This document shows, piece by piece, positions 18,623-26,909 of a stretch of DNA of 64,000 nucleotides. Where the stretch lies: assembly GCF_000931445.1 (NCBI RefSeq), contig NZ_CP010849.1, forward strand, positions 5,084,001 through 5,148,000, given 5' to 3'. Made by a program: the position numbers and the translations under genes. The DNA is from Streptomyces cyaneogriseus subsp. noncyanogenus. Its GTDB lineage: Bacteria; Actinomycetota; Actinomycetes; Streptomycetales; Streptomycetaceae. Position 1 is the stretch's first letter, and each line of letters opens with the position of its first letter. Below the pieces are notes generated by a model. That model ran no database searches and was not told the origin of the DNA. It saw only the letters and a list, made by a program, of their open reading frames with translations.

Positions 18623-19933
18623 ATGACCCTGGGGTTGCGGCCCTCCGTGCTCTGCCCGGTCGCCCGGATCTGCGCCGGTGTGGTCGCGGTGCTCTGCCTC
18701 TGCGCCACCGTCCGCACCGGCCTGGCGGAACGGCCCGTCGCGCTGGCCTTCGGAGGGCTCATCGCCCTCGGTGAGCTCACCCGGCGGCCCACGGCCGAGG
18801 TCCGGGAGACCGCGCCGCTGGGCGCCGCCGGAGCGCTCTCCTACGCGCTGCTCGGGGACCACGCCGGGCAGCCCACGCACCACGGCGTCGCCCAGGCCGT
18901 CACCGTGGTGCTCGCCGCCACGCTGCTGGGCAGCGTGCCGCACGTCGCCCGAGGGGAGGGGAGCACCCGCGACCACCTGGCCCGGCGGGTGCTCACCGTC
19001 GCCTTCGCCGCCGCCTGTTTCCAGCCGATGTTCAACCAGGGGGCCCTCGCCGGCTGGAGCGGCTCCGCCTACGCCCTGCTGCTGCTCGCGCTGCTCGCCC
19101 TGGCCACGCTCTGCGACACCCTGCTCACCGCGATCTGCGCCCACCGGCGCACCGGGTGGCCCTTCGGGCCGCTGCTGCGCGAGGAGGTGCGCGGCATGGC
19201 CGGCATCACCTCCGCGGTGTGCGCGACCGGTGCCGTGATGGCGCTGGCGGTCGCCGTGGTCGGGCTGTGGGCGCTGCCGGTCTTCTCCGTGCCCCTGCTG
19301 CTGGCCCAGTTGTCCCACCGGCGCTACGCCGCCGTCCGGGCCACCTACCGGCAGACCATCGCCTCGCTGGCCCGGGCCACCGAGATCGCCGGATACACCC
19401 CGGCCGGGCACGCCCGCCGCGTCGCCGCGCTCGCGGTGGCCGTCGGACGGGACCTCGGACTGTCCGGCCCCGAGCTGACGGTGCTGGAGTACGCGGCCCT
19501 GATGCACGACATCGGCCAGCTCAGCCTGGTCGACCCGGTCCCGGCCGGGGCCACCGCCTGTCTGCCCGCGGCGGAGCAGCGGCGGATCGCGCTGCTCGGC
19601 GGCGCCGTGGTCCGCCGGACCGGCGCGGGCTGCGAGGTCGCCGTGGTGGTCGAGCGGCAGGCCGACCCCTGCGGGGAGCAGCCGCTGGCCGCCCGGATCG
19701 TACGGGCCGTCAACGCCTACGAGGAGAAGGCGCGTGACGCCGGTCCGGGCGGCCACCGGGCGGCCCTGGAGGAGCTGCGGCCGGCCCCCGCCGGCGACTA
19801 CGCTCCCGAGGTGGTCGAGTCGCTGGCCCGGGTGCTGTCCCGCCAGGAGCCCGCCGGACCCGGCGGCCAGGACCGGCGACGGTGGGCACGCGGGCGGTCT
19901 GACCCGCCCCGGAGCTGGGTAACCCATGGGTAA
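18623..19933 (+). CDS. Membrane protein with degenerate HD domain
   Basis: A 436-residue paralogue-like neighbour of the HD-GYP gene with the same layout: several transmembrane helices to about residue 240, then a cytoplasmic HD domain. The first histidine (GYTPAGHARRVAALA) and the HD pair (ALMHDIGQLSLVD) remain. The HHExxDGxGYP segment is missing, replaced by AVVVERQADPCGEQPLA, so c-di-GMP hydrolysis is doubtful and a regulatory role is possible. The start is uncertain: the ATG at 18623 has a modest Shine-Dalgarno, and the frame is open to a GTG at 18557. Probably co-transcribed with 17059-18381. Confidence 0.78.
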   Translation: MTLGLRPSVLCPVARICAGVVAVLCLCATVRTGLAERPVALAFGGLIALGELTRRPTAEVRETAPLGAAGALSYALLGDHAGQPTHHGVAQAVTVVLAATLLGSVPHVARGEGSTRDHLARRVLTVAFAAACFQPMFNQGALAGWSGSAYALLLLALLALATLCDTLLTAICAHRRTGWPFGPLLREEVRGMAGITSAVCATGAVMALAVAVVGLWALPVFSVPLLLAQLSHRRYAAVRATYRQTIASLARATEIAGYTPAGHARRVAALAVAVGRDLGLSGPELTVLEYAALMHDIGQLSLVDPVPAGATACLPAAEQRRIALLGGAVVRRTGAGCEVAVVVERQADPCGEQPLAARIVRAVNAYEEKARDAGPGGHRAALEELRPAPAGDYAPEVVESLARVLSRQEPAGPGGQDRRRWARGRSDPPRSWVTHG

Positions 19934-20037
19934 TGAGCGCCCTCGCATGCGCACGTGGTTGGATGCGAAGAAGAGGGTGTACGGGGGCGCAGCAGGGCAC
20001 AGCCGGGCCCACTCCACGGAACTGGCAGGCGGGAATC

Positions 20038-21018
20038 GTGAGGATCTTCGGCAAGGGACGGAACCGGCCCTCCGCCTCCTGGCGGCAGGCCACCGACCGC
20101 GCGTTCACCCTGATCGGCGACGGCCGGTACGAGGACGCGGGCGCGCTGCTGACGCGGGCCGCCGACCTGGAGCCGTGGTTGTCGGAGTCGTGGTTCAACC
20201 TCGCCCTGCTGCACAAGTTCCGGCATGACTGGGAGCAGGCCAGAGCGGCGGGCCTGCGGGCCGTGGCCCTGCTGGACCGGGACGCCGGGGCGCCGGACTG
20301 GTGGAACGTCGGCATCGCCGCGACCGCCCTGCAGGACTGGCCGCTGGCCCGCCGGGCCTGGCAGGCGTACGGGCTGCGGGTCCCGGGGGAGGCGACCGGC
20401 TCCGGCGAGCCGCTCGGCATGGACCTGGGCAGCGCGGCCGTACGGCTCTCCCCGGAGGGGGAGGCCGAGGTGGTGTGGGGGCGGCGGCTGGACCCCGCCC
20501 GGATCGAGGTGCTCTCCATTCCGCTGCCGTCGTCCGGCCGGCGCTGGGGCGAGGTCGTCCTGCACGACGGCGTGCCGCACGGGGAGCGGACCACCTCCGC
20601 CGGGCACACCTACCCGGTCTTCGACGAGATCGAGCTGTGGGCGCCCTCGCCCGTTCCCACCTGGGTGGTCCTGCTGGAGGCGGCCACGGAGGCCGACCGG
20701 GACGCCCTGGAGCAGCTCGCCGCCGACGCCGGTTTCGCCGCCGAGGACTGGTCGTCCTCGGTGCGGCTGCTGTGCCGGATGTGCTCGGAGTCCCGGATGC
20801 CGTCCGACGAGGGCGACGGGGAGCACCTCGACCCGCACGACCACAGCGAGCCGGGGCACCCCGGGCCGCTCGGCCACCGCACCGACGGGCAACTGTGGGT
20901 CCCGGAGCGGGAGTGCGGGGTGGCGGCGCCGGCGGCGCTGGTGCGGGGGCTGCTGGACGGGTGGGTGGCGGACAGCCCCGATTCCCGGGACTGGCGGGAT
21001 CTCGAAGAGGTCTGCTGA
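20038..21018 (+). CDS. TPR-containing conserved actinobacterial protein
   Basis: A protein of about 326 residues. Residues 15-110 hold TPR-like helical pairs (WRQATDRAFTLIGDGRYEDAGALLTRAADLEPWLSESWFNLALLH and the next unit). The remainder (about 120-326) is a mixed alpha/beta region containing a CRMC pair and a His/Asp-rich loop, which might bind metal. I do not recognise this second domain as an enzyme. The GTG at 20038 has a GGCGGG upstream; an ATG further up (19933) would add a low-complexity, unlikely N-terminus. It lies about 100 bases downstream of the HD-domain gene, in the same direction. Confidence 0.75.
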   Translation: MRIFGKGRNRPSASWRQATDRAFTLIGDGRYEDAGALLTRAADLEPWLSESWFNLALLHKFRHDWEQARAAGLRAVALLDRDAGAPDWWNVGIAATALQDWPLARRAWQAYGLRVPGEATGSGEPLGMDLGSAAVRLSPEGEAEVVWGRRLDPARIEVLSIPLPSSGRRWGEVVLHDGVPHGERTTSAGHTYPVFDEIELWAPSPVPTWVVLLEAATEADRDALEQLAADAGFAAEDWSSSVRLLCRMCSESRMPSDEGDGEHLDPHDHSEPGHPGPLGHRTDGQLWVPERECGVAAPAALVRGLLDGWVADSPDSRDWRDLEEVC

Positions 21019-21108
21019 GTCGGCCCCCGACGGCGCCGGAGCGCCGGGGCGGACGCCGTACCCTGTATCAGCATCACCCCCTGTTTTCTAGGAAGGCGTA
21101 CGTCGGTC

Positions 21109-21759
21109 ATGGCTCAGCAGGACACCGATCAGCAGCGTGCGGGCGTTCTCCCCGTGGACGACGAGGGATACGTCATCGACACGGAGGACTGCGAGGAGCG
21201 CGAGGCGGCCTGGCGCGAGCGCGGCACCTCGCGTCCGATCACGGTGGTCGGCAACCCGGTGCTGCACAAGGAGTGCAAGGACGTCACCGACTTCGGCGAG
21301 GAGTTCCAGCAGCTCGTCGCGGACATGTTCGCCAGCCAGCGCACCGCCGAGGGCGTGGGCCTGGCCGCCAACCAGATCGGCGTGGACCTGAAGGTCTTCG
21401 TCTACGACTGCCCGGACGACGAGGGCGTCCGCCACGTCGGCGTGGTGTGCAACCCCAAGCTGGTGGAGCTGCCGGCCGAGCGGCGCCGCCTCGACGACAG
21501 CAACGAGGGCTGCCTGTCGGTGCCGACCGCGTACATGCCGCTCGCCCGCCCCGACTACGCCGAGGTGACCGGGCAGGACGAGAAGGGCAACCCCATCAAG
21601 GTGCGCGGCACCGGGTACTTCGCGCGGTGCCTCCAGCACGAGACGGACCACCTGTACGGCTACCTCTACATCGACCGGCTCTCCAAGCGGGACCGCAAGA
21701 ACGCGCTGCGGCAGATGGCCGAGAACGAGCCCCGCTACCCGGTGGTCGCCAACGACTGA
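21109..21759 (+). CDS. def: Peptide deformylase
   Basis: This 216-residue metalloenzyme removes the formyl group from the N-terminal methionine of new proteins. The three family motifs are visible: GVGLAANQIG, EGCLSV (the metal-ligand cysteine) and QHETDHLYG (HExxH-type with two metal histidines). Motif 3 has Thr where Ile is usual, a variation known in actinobacterial paralogues. Residues 1-45 form an acidic extension beyond the catalytic core. The gene is single and followed by a strong hairpin. Streptomyces usually have several def genes, so this may not be the only copy. Confidence 0.94.
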   Translation: MAQQDTDQQRAGVLPVDDEGYVIDTEDCEEREAAWRERGTSRPITVVGNPVLHKECKDVTDFGEEFQQLVADMFASQRTAEGVGLAANQIGVDLKVFVYDCPDDEGVRHVGVVCNPKLVELPAERRRLDDSNEGCLSVPTAYMPLARPDYAEVTGQDEKGNPIKVRGTGYFARCLQHETDHLYGYLYIDRLSKRDRKNALRQMAENEPRYPVVAND

Positions 21760-22110
21760 GGCGGCCCTCGGGGCCCACGGCCTCCCCGCGCACGGCGCTC
21801 GTTTGGGATTCCCTTCCCGGCCGGGCGCCGTTCGCGTGTGCCCGGCCGGGAAGGCGGGCGCCGTTCGCGCGTGCCCGCGCATCCACCGCCGTTCGCCTGC
21901 TCGACGCGTGTTCGATCCCTCCCGCTCTTCCACTGATCCATAACTTGTCACACAAGGGGAGAATTCAGACGCGTTGGGGCGGTGAGTAGAGCAAATCCGT
22001 CCCCAGACAGGTCAGTTGTAGGGCTGAATGGTGAGGGCGGCGATACACGACGGCGCGTGCCCCGCTCGGTGCGAGGGGTGCGCCGACCGGCGGCTGAGAG
22101 GGGTTTGTCC
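21760..22110. other. Intergenic region def-terpene synthase
   Basis: This 351-base spacer holds the def terminator and then a lower-GC stretch (about 21930-22020) that probably contains the promoter of the sesquiterpene operon. The stretch tccataacttgtcacacaa at about 21938 is the most AT-rich part. A GAGAGGGG ribosome binding site lies at 22096-22103. I see no open frame with coding character. Confidence 0.5.
21812..21854 (+). terminator. Hairpin terminator after def
   Basis: A 15-bp perfect inverted repeat around a 13-base loop begins 53 bases after the def stop. The loop motif gccgttcgcg recurs directly after the right arm. Confidence 0.7.
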
Positions 22111-23199
22111 GTGCATGCTTTCCCACGCGGCTCCACAGCGACACCGACGGCGGTCGTGGTTCCGCCCTCGCTCGCTCTCCCGGTGATCGAGTCGTCCTTT
22201 CCCCGGCGGCTGCATCCGTATTGGCCCAGGCTTCAGGAGAGGACCCGCGGCTGGCTGCTCGAAAAGCGGCTGATGCCGGCGGACAAGGTGGCGGAATATG
22301 CCGATGGCCTGTGCTACACCGATCTGATGGCCGGGTACTACCTCGGCGCACCCGACGAGGTCCTCCAGGCGATCGCGGACTTCAGCGCGTGGTTCTTCGT
22401 CTGGGACGACCGGCACGACCGCGACGTCGTCCACGGGCGCACCGGCGCCTGGCGGCGGCTGAAGGACCGGCTGCACACCGCTCTGGACTCCCCCGGGGAG
22501 CATCTGCGCCACGAGGACGCGCTGGTGGCGGGGTTCGCCGACAGTGTGCTGCGGCTGTACGCGTTCTCGCCGGCGACCTGGAACGCCCGGTTCGCGCGGC
22601 ACTTCCACGCGGTGATCGAGGCGTACGACCGGGAGTTCCGCAACCGCACCCGGGGCGTCGTCCCCGGCGTCGCGGAGTACCTCGAACTGCGCCGGCTCAC
22701 CTTCGCGCACCGGATCTGGACCGACCTGCTGGAGCCGAGCGCGGGAATCGAACTCCCGGAAACGGTGCGGAAACATCCCGCATACCGGAGGGCGGCGCTG
22801 CTGAGCCAGGAATTCGCCGCCTGGTACAACGACCTCTGCTCACTGCCCAAGGAACTGGCGGGAGACGAGGTGCACAATCTCGGAATCAGTCTCATCACCC
22901 ATGAGGGGCTGACGCTCGAAGAAGCGATCCTGGATATCAGGCGGCGCGTCGAGTACTGCATCGACGAATTCGTGCCGGCCGAACGTGACGCCTTACGTTT
23001 CGCCGACGAATTGGTCGACGACGGAACGGTGCGCGGAAAGGAACTCGGCACCGCCGTGCGGGCCTGCGTCGGAAACATGCGGAACTGGTTCAGCTCCGTC
23101 TACTGGTTCCACCACGAGTCCGGCCGGTACCGGGTCGACAGTTGGGACGACCGCTCCACACCCCCGTACGTCAACAACGAAGCGGCAGGTGAGAAATGA
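22111..23199 (+). CDS. cyc1: epi-Isozizaene synthase (class I sesquiterpene cyclase)
   Basis: This 362-residue cytoplasmic enzyme cyclises farnesyl diphosphate to epi-isozizaene, the first step of albaflavenone synthesis. The Asp-rich motif DDRHD starts at residue 99, and the second Mg2+ motif NDLCSLPKE (NSE triad) begins near 240. Both sit where the S. coelicolor enzyme has them. The aromatic pocket region FFVWDD is conserved. The GTG at 22111 is preceded by GAGAGGGG at 7 bases and yields the known N-terminus (MHAFP); an open frame continues upstream to 21982 but lacks similarity. The stop overlaps the P450 start (ATGA), so the two are translationally coupled. Confidence 0.95.
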   Translation: MHAFPRGSTATPTAVVVPPSLALPVIESSFPRRLHPYWPRLQERTRGWLLEKRLMPADKVAEYADGLCYTDLMAGYYLGAPDEVLQAIADFSAWFFVWDDRHDRDVVHGRTGAWRRLKDRLHTALDSPGEHLRHEDALVAGFADSVLRLYAFSPATWNARFARHFHAVIEAYDREFRNRTRGVVPGVAEYLELRRLTFAHRIWTDLLEPSAGIELPETVRKHPAYRRAALLSQEFAAWYNDLCSLPKELAGDEVHNLGISLITHEGLTLEEAILDIRRRVEYCIDEFVPAERDALRFADELVDDGTVRGKELGTAVRACVGNMRNWFSSVYWFHHESGRYRVDSWDDRSTPPYVNNEAAGEK

Positions 23200-24605
23200 C
23201 CGTCGGATCCTCTCCCGAGTTCCCGGCCCCGCTCGGACAGGAGGCGCCCCCGCCCTCCGATACCCGGCCCCAGGCGGAACTGCTCGAACCGCCCGTGGCG
23301 GGGGGCGCCCTGCCGTTCCTGGGGCATGGCTGGAAACTGGCCCGCGACCCGCTGGCCTTCCTCTCCCAGCTGCGCGACCACGGCGACGTCGTCCGGCTCA
23401 AACTCGGCCCCAAGACCGTGTACGCGGTCACCACGCCCGCCCTCACCGGCGCCGTGGCGCTGAGCCCCCACTACATCATCGCCGGGCCGCTGTGGGAGTC
23501 CCTGGAGGGCCTGCTCGGCAAGGAGGGCGTGGCCACCGCCAACGGTCCCCTGCACCGGCGCCAGCGGCGCACCATCCAGCCGGCCTTCCGGCTCGACGCC
23601 ATCCCCGCCTACGGACCGATCATGGCGGAGGAGGCGCAGGCGCTGGTGGAGCGCTGGCGCTCCGGCGAGGTCCTCGACATCACCGCGGAGTCCTTCCGGG
23701 TGGCCGTCCGCGTCTCCGCCCGCTGCCTGATGCGCGGCAGCTACATGGACGACCGGGCCGACCGGATCTGCGGCGCCCTCGCCACCCTTTTCAGTGGTAT
23801 GTACCAGCGCATGGTCCTGCCGCTCGGCCCGCTGTACCGCATTCCGGTTCCGGCGAACCTCGAATTCAACCGGGCCCTGGCCGACTTGCACCTCCTGGTC
23901 GACGAGATCGTCGCCGACCGGCGGGCGAGCGGTCAAAAGCCGGACGATTTGCTGACGGCTTTGCTGGAGGCGAAGGACGACAATGGCGAGCCCATCGGGG
24001 AGCAGGAGATCCACGATCAGGTCATCGCCATCATCACCCCCGGAAGCGAAACCGTGGGTTCCATGATCATGTCTCTGCTGCTGGTGCTGACCGAGCACCC
24101 GGAACTCGGGGACAAGATCCGCGACGAGGTGAAAAGCGTCGTGGGCGACCGGCCCATCGCATTCGAAGACGCCCGGAAGCTGACGTTCACCGCCAATGTC
24201 ATCGTGGAGACTATGCGCCTGTACCCTGCCGTATGGATATTGACGCGCCGGGCGGTGACCGACACCGAACTCGGCGGGTATCGCATTCCCGCCGGAGCCG
24301 ACCTCGTCTACAGCCCGTACGCGATCCAGCGGGACGCGCGCTCCTACGAGCGGCACGAGGAGTTCGACCCCGACCGCTGGCTCCCGGAGCGGTCCAAGGA
24401 CGTGCCGAAGTACGCGATGACCCCGTTCAGCGTCGGCAACCGCAAATGCCCGAGCGACCACTTCTCGATGGCAGAGCTCACGCTGATCACCGCGGCGATC
24501 GCGGCCGCCTTCCGCTTCGAGCAGGCGCCCGGCTCCGACCCCCGCCCCCGGATCGGCATCACCCTGCGCCCGCGCCGTCTGCTGGTGCGCGCCCTGCCCC
24601 GGTGA
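23196..24605 (+). CDS. cyp170A1: Cytochrome P450 CYP170A, epi-isozizaene oxidase
   Basis: A 469-residue soluble P450 that in S. coelicolor oxidises epi-isozizaene in two steps at the allylic carbon to albaflavenone. The family also has a second, moonlighting farnesene synthase activity. Visible features are a Pro-rich N-terminus, the I-helix segment ITPGSETVGS (atypical because Pro replaces the usual Ala/Gly), the K-helix ETMR, and the haem-ligand loop FSVGNRKCPSD near the C-terminus. Electron-transfer partners are not encoded nearby. The start codon overlaps the terpene synthase stop by four bases. Confidence 0.94.
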   Translation: MTVGSSPEFPAPLGQEAPPPSDTRPQAELLEPPVAGGALPFLGHGWKLARDPLAFLSQLRDHGDVVRLKLGPKTVYAVTTPALTGAVALSPHYIIAGPLWESLEGLLGKEGVATANGPLHRRQRRTIQPAFRLDAIPAYGPIMAEEAQALVERWRSGEVLDITAESFRVAVRVSARCLMRGSYMDDRADRICGALATLFSGMYQRMVLPLGPLYRIPVPANLEFNRALADLHLLVDEIVADRRASGQKPDDLLTALLEAKDDNGEPIGEQEIHDQVIAIITPGSETVGSMIMSLLLVLTEHPELGDKIRDEVKSVVGDRPIAFEDARKLTFTANVIVETMRLYPAVWILTRRAVTDTELGGYRIPAGADLVYSPYAIQRDARSYERHEEFDPDRWLPERSKDVPKYAMTPFSVGNRKCPSDHFSMAELTLITAAIAAAFRFEQAPGSDPRPRIGITLRPRRLLVRALPR

Positions 24606-24625
24606 CCTGACGTACCGGCGCGCGC

Positions 24626-25591
24626 TCAGGCCGCCTGCGGGCCCCGGAACGTGCGCCGGTAGGCGTTCGGGGTGGTCCCGAGCGCCCGGGTGAACTGGTG
24701 GCGCAGCGCCGCGGCCGTGCCGAACCCGGTGCGCCGCGCGATCGTGTCCATCGTCTCGTCCGTCGCCTCCAGCAGGTGCTGTGCGAGCAGCACCCGCTGG
24801 CGCAGGATCCAGCGGTAGGGGGTCGAGCCCGTCTCCTGCTGGAAGCGGCGGGCGAAGGTGCGCGGAGCCATGTGGGCGCGGGCGGCGAGCTGTTCGACGG
24901 TGACCTCCTGGTCGAGGTGCTGCTCCATCCAGGCCAGCACCTCGCCGACGGTGTCGCAGGCCGTCCGCGGCAGCGGCCGTTCGATGTACTGCGCCTGCCC
25001 GCCGTCCCGGTGCGGGGGGACGACCATCCGCCGGGCGATCCCGTTGGCGACCTCCGGCCCCTGTTCCTTGCGCACCAGATGGAGGCAGGCGTCGATCCCG
25101 GCGGCCGTGCCGGCCGAGGTGATCACCGGGTCCTCGTCGACGTAGAGCACGTCCGGCTCGACGACCGCCCGCGGGTACTGGCGGGCCAGCTCCCGCGCGT
25201 GGTGCCAGTGCACGGCGCAGCGCCGGCCGTCCAGCAGCCCGGCGGCGCCGAGCACGAACACCCCCGAGCAGACGCTGAGCACCCGCGTCCCCCGCTCGAC
25301 GGCCCGCACCAGCGCCTCCAGCAGCCGCGGCGGATACTCCCGGCGCACGAAGTCGCTGCCGGCCGGCACCGCGATCAGGTCGGCCTCCTCCAGCCGGTCC
25401 AGCCCGTACGGCGTGGAGACGGTCAGCCCGCCGACATGGGTGGCCAGCGCCGGGCCCTCCGCGGAGACCACCGCGAAGTCGTAGACCGGCAGGCCGTTGT
25501 CGCTGCGGTCGACGCCGAAGACCTCGCAGACGACGCCGAGTTCGAAGGGGTGCACGCCGTCGAGGAGGACGGCCGCGACGTTCTGCAGCAT
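24626..25591 (-). CDS. nrdS: AraC/GATase1-like regulator of the nrd operon (NrdS)
   Basis: A 321-residue regulator with an N-terminal DJ-1/PfpI-like (class I amidotransferase) domain, residues 1-190. The nucleophile-elbow region is LSVCSGVFVLGAAGLL. A C-terminal AraC double HTH follows (DQEVTVEQLAARAHMAPRTFARRFQQETG...IARRTGFGTAAALRHQF). This is the architecture of AdpA. It lies downstream of nrdB on the same strand, as does nrdS in the S. coelicolor nrdABS operon. A 259-base gap separates it from nrdB and contains a convergent small frame, so separate transcription is possible. Its target is not known from sequence. Confidence 0.85.
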   Translation of the reverse strand: MLQNVAAVLLDGVHPFELGVVCEVFGVDRSDNGLPVYDFAVVSAEGPALATHVGGLTVSTPYGLDRLEEADLIAVPAGSDFVRREYPPRLLEALVRAVERGTRVLSVCSGVFVLGAAGLLDGRRCAVHWHHARELARQYPRAVVEPDVLYVDEDPVITSAGTAAGIDACLHLVRKEQGPEVANGIARRMVVPPHRDGGQAQYIERPLPRTACDTVGEVLAWMEQHLDQEVTVEQLAARAHMAPRTFARRFQQETGSTPYRWILRQRVLLAQHLLEATDETMDTIARRTGFGTAAALRHQFTRALGTTPNAYRRTFRGPQAA

Positions 25592-25683
25592 GCCGCCAGT
25601 CTGCCGCACGGGTGGCAGGAAATCGAGGTCTTACGGCAGTCCTGCCACTGCCGGTCAGGAGCGTCCGGCGCGACAGTGGTGGC

Positions 25684-25938
25684 ATGACCACAGAGCAGAC
25701 GGAAGCCCTGATCGGGATGGTGGCGACCTTCGCCCTCCTGGTCCTCATGATCCTCCCCTCGCTGGTCGGCATCGCGCGCGAGCGGCGCATCGACCGGCAG
25801 CTCAGGGAGGCCGAGGAGGCCCGGGAGGGCGAGCGGATGCGGAAGGAGGCTCAGAAGTCCTCGTCCAGGTCGACGGTGCCCGCCACCGCCACCTGGTACG
25901 CCGAAGGACGCCGCTCGAAGAAGTTGGTCAGCTCCTGA
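25684..25938 (+). CDS. Small single-span membrane protein, hypothetical
   Basis: An 84-residue frame from the ATG at 25684. Residues 8-30 form one hydrophobic helix (ALIGMVATFALLVLMILPSLVG), followed by a charged Arg/Glu helix and a Ser/Arg tail. It lies on the strand opposite the nrd operon, between nrdS and nrdB, and its last 88 bases are antisense to the 3' end of nrdB. The membrane segment looks real; the overlapping tail has weaker coding character. No family is recognised. S. coelicolor has small genes in this neighbourhood, so I keep it at moderate confidence. Confidence 0.55.
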   Translation: MTTEQTEALIGMVATFALLVLMILPSLVGIARERRIDRQLREAEEAREGERMRKEAQKSSSRSTVPATATWYAEGRRSKKLVSS

Positions 25939-26909
25939 ACACCCTGGAGCTCCATGAAGGAGAAGGGGTTCTCGGAGCCGTAGACCGGGGCGAAGCCGAG
26001 ACGGGTGAGCCGCTGGTCGGCCACGCACTCCAGGTACTGCCGCATCGAGTCGGTGTTCATGCCCGGCAGGCCGTCCCCGCACAGATCGCGCGCGAACTGG
26101 AGCTCGGCCTCGACGGCCTCCCGCAGCATGTCGGTGACCTGCTGCCGGAGGCCGTCGTCGAACAGGTCCGGCTCCTCCTTGCGGACGGTGTCGACCACGT
26201 CGAAGGCGAAGGACATGTGCATCGTCTCGTCGCGGAACACCCAGTTGGTGCCGGTCGCCAGGCCGTGCAGCAGTCCCCGGCTGCGGAACCAGTAGACGTA
26301 GGCGAAGGCGCCGTAGAAGAACAGGCCCTCGATGCACGCGGCGAAGCAGATCAGGTTGAGCAGGAAGCGCCGGCGGTCGGCCTTGCTCTCCAGCCGGTCG
26401 ATCTGCTCCACCGAGTCCATCCACCGGAAGCAGAACTCGGCCTTCTCGCGGATCGAGGGGATGTTCTCGACGGCGGCGAACGCGGCCGCGCGGTCCTCCG
26501 GGTCGGGGAGGTAGGTGTCCAGCAGCGTCAGATAGAACTGGACGTGGACGGCCTCCTCGAAGAGCTGCCTGCTCAGGTACAGGCGCGCCTCGGGGGAGTT
26601 GATGTGCTTGTACAGGGTCAGCACCAGGTTGTTCGCGACGATCGAGTCGCCGGTGGCGAAGAACGCGACCAGGCGGCCGATGAGGTGCTGCTCGCCCGGC
26701 GTGAGCTTGGCCAGGTCGGCGACGTCGGAGTGGAGGTCGACCTCCTCCACGGTCCAGGTGTTCTTGATGGCGTCCCGGTAGCGCTCGTAGAAGTCGGGAT
26801 AGCGCATCGGGCGCAGCGTCAGCTCGAAGCCCGGGTCGAGCAGGTTCTGGGTGCGGCCGGCGCCGGTGGTGGCGGCGCCGGGAGTGGTGGCGGCAGGGGT
26901 GCTGGTCAT
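25851..26909 (-). CDS. nrdB: Class Ia ribonucleotide reductase small subunit
   Basis: The 352-residue R2 subunit carries the diiron site and tyrosyl radical needed to reduce ribonucleotides. Ligand-bearing segments are visible: the aspartate/glutamate region LVAFFATGDSIVANN, EEAVHVQFY (ExxH), IEGLFFYGAF and DETMHMSFAF (ExxH). The C-terminal tail VDLDEDF is the R1-docking peptide. The first 25 residues are Ala/Thr-rich and probably disordered. The start overlaps the nrdA stop (TAATG), so translation is coupled. The operon lies downstream of a cobalamin riboswitch. S. coelicolor literature also uses the name nrdM. Confidence 0.95.
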   Translation of the reverse strand: MTSTPAATTPGAATTGAGRTQNLLDPGFELTLRPMRYPDFYERYRDAIKNTWTVEEVDLHSDVADLAKLTPGEQHLIGRLVAFFATGDSIVANNLVLTLYKHINSPEARLYLSRQLFEEAVHVQFYLTLLDTYLPDPEDRAAAFAAVENIPSIREKAEFCFRWMDSVEQIDRLESKADRRRFLLNLICFAACIEGLFFYGAFAYVYWFRSRGLLHGLATGTNWVFRDETMHMSFAFDVVDTVRKEEPDLFDDGLRQQVTDMLREAVEAELQFARDLCGDGLPGMNTDSMRQYLECVADQRLTRLGFAPVYGSENPFSFMELQGVQELTNFFERRPSAYQVAVAGTVDLDEDF

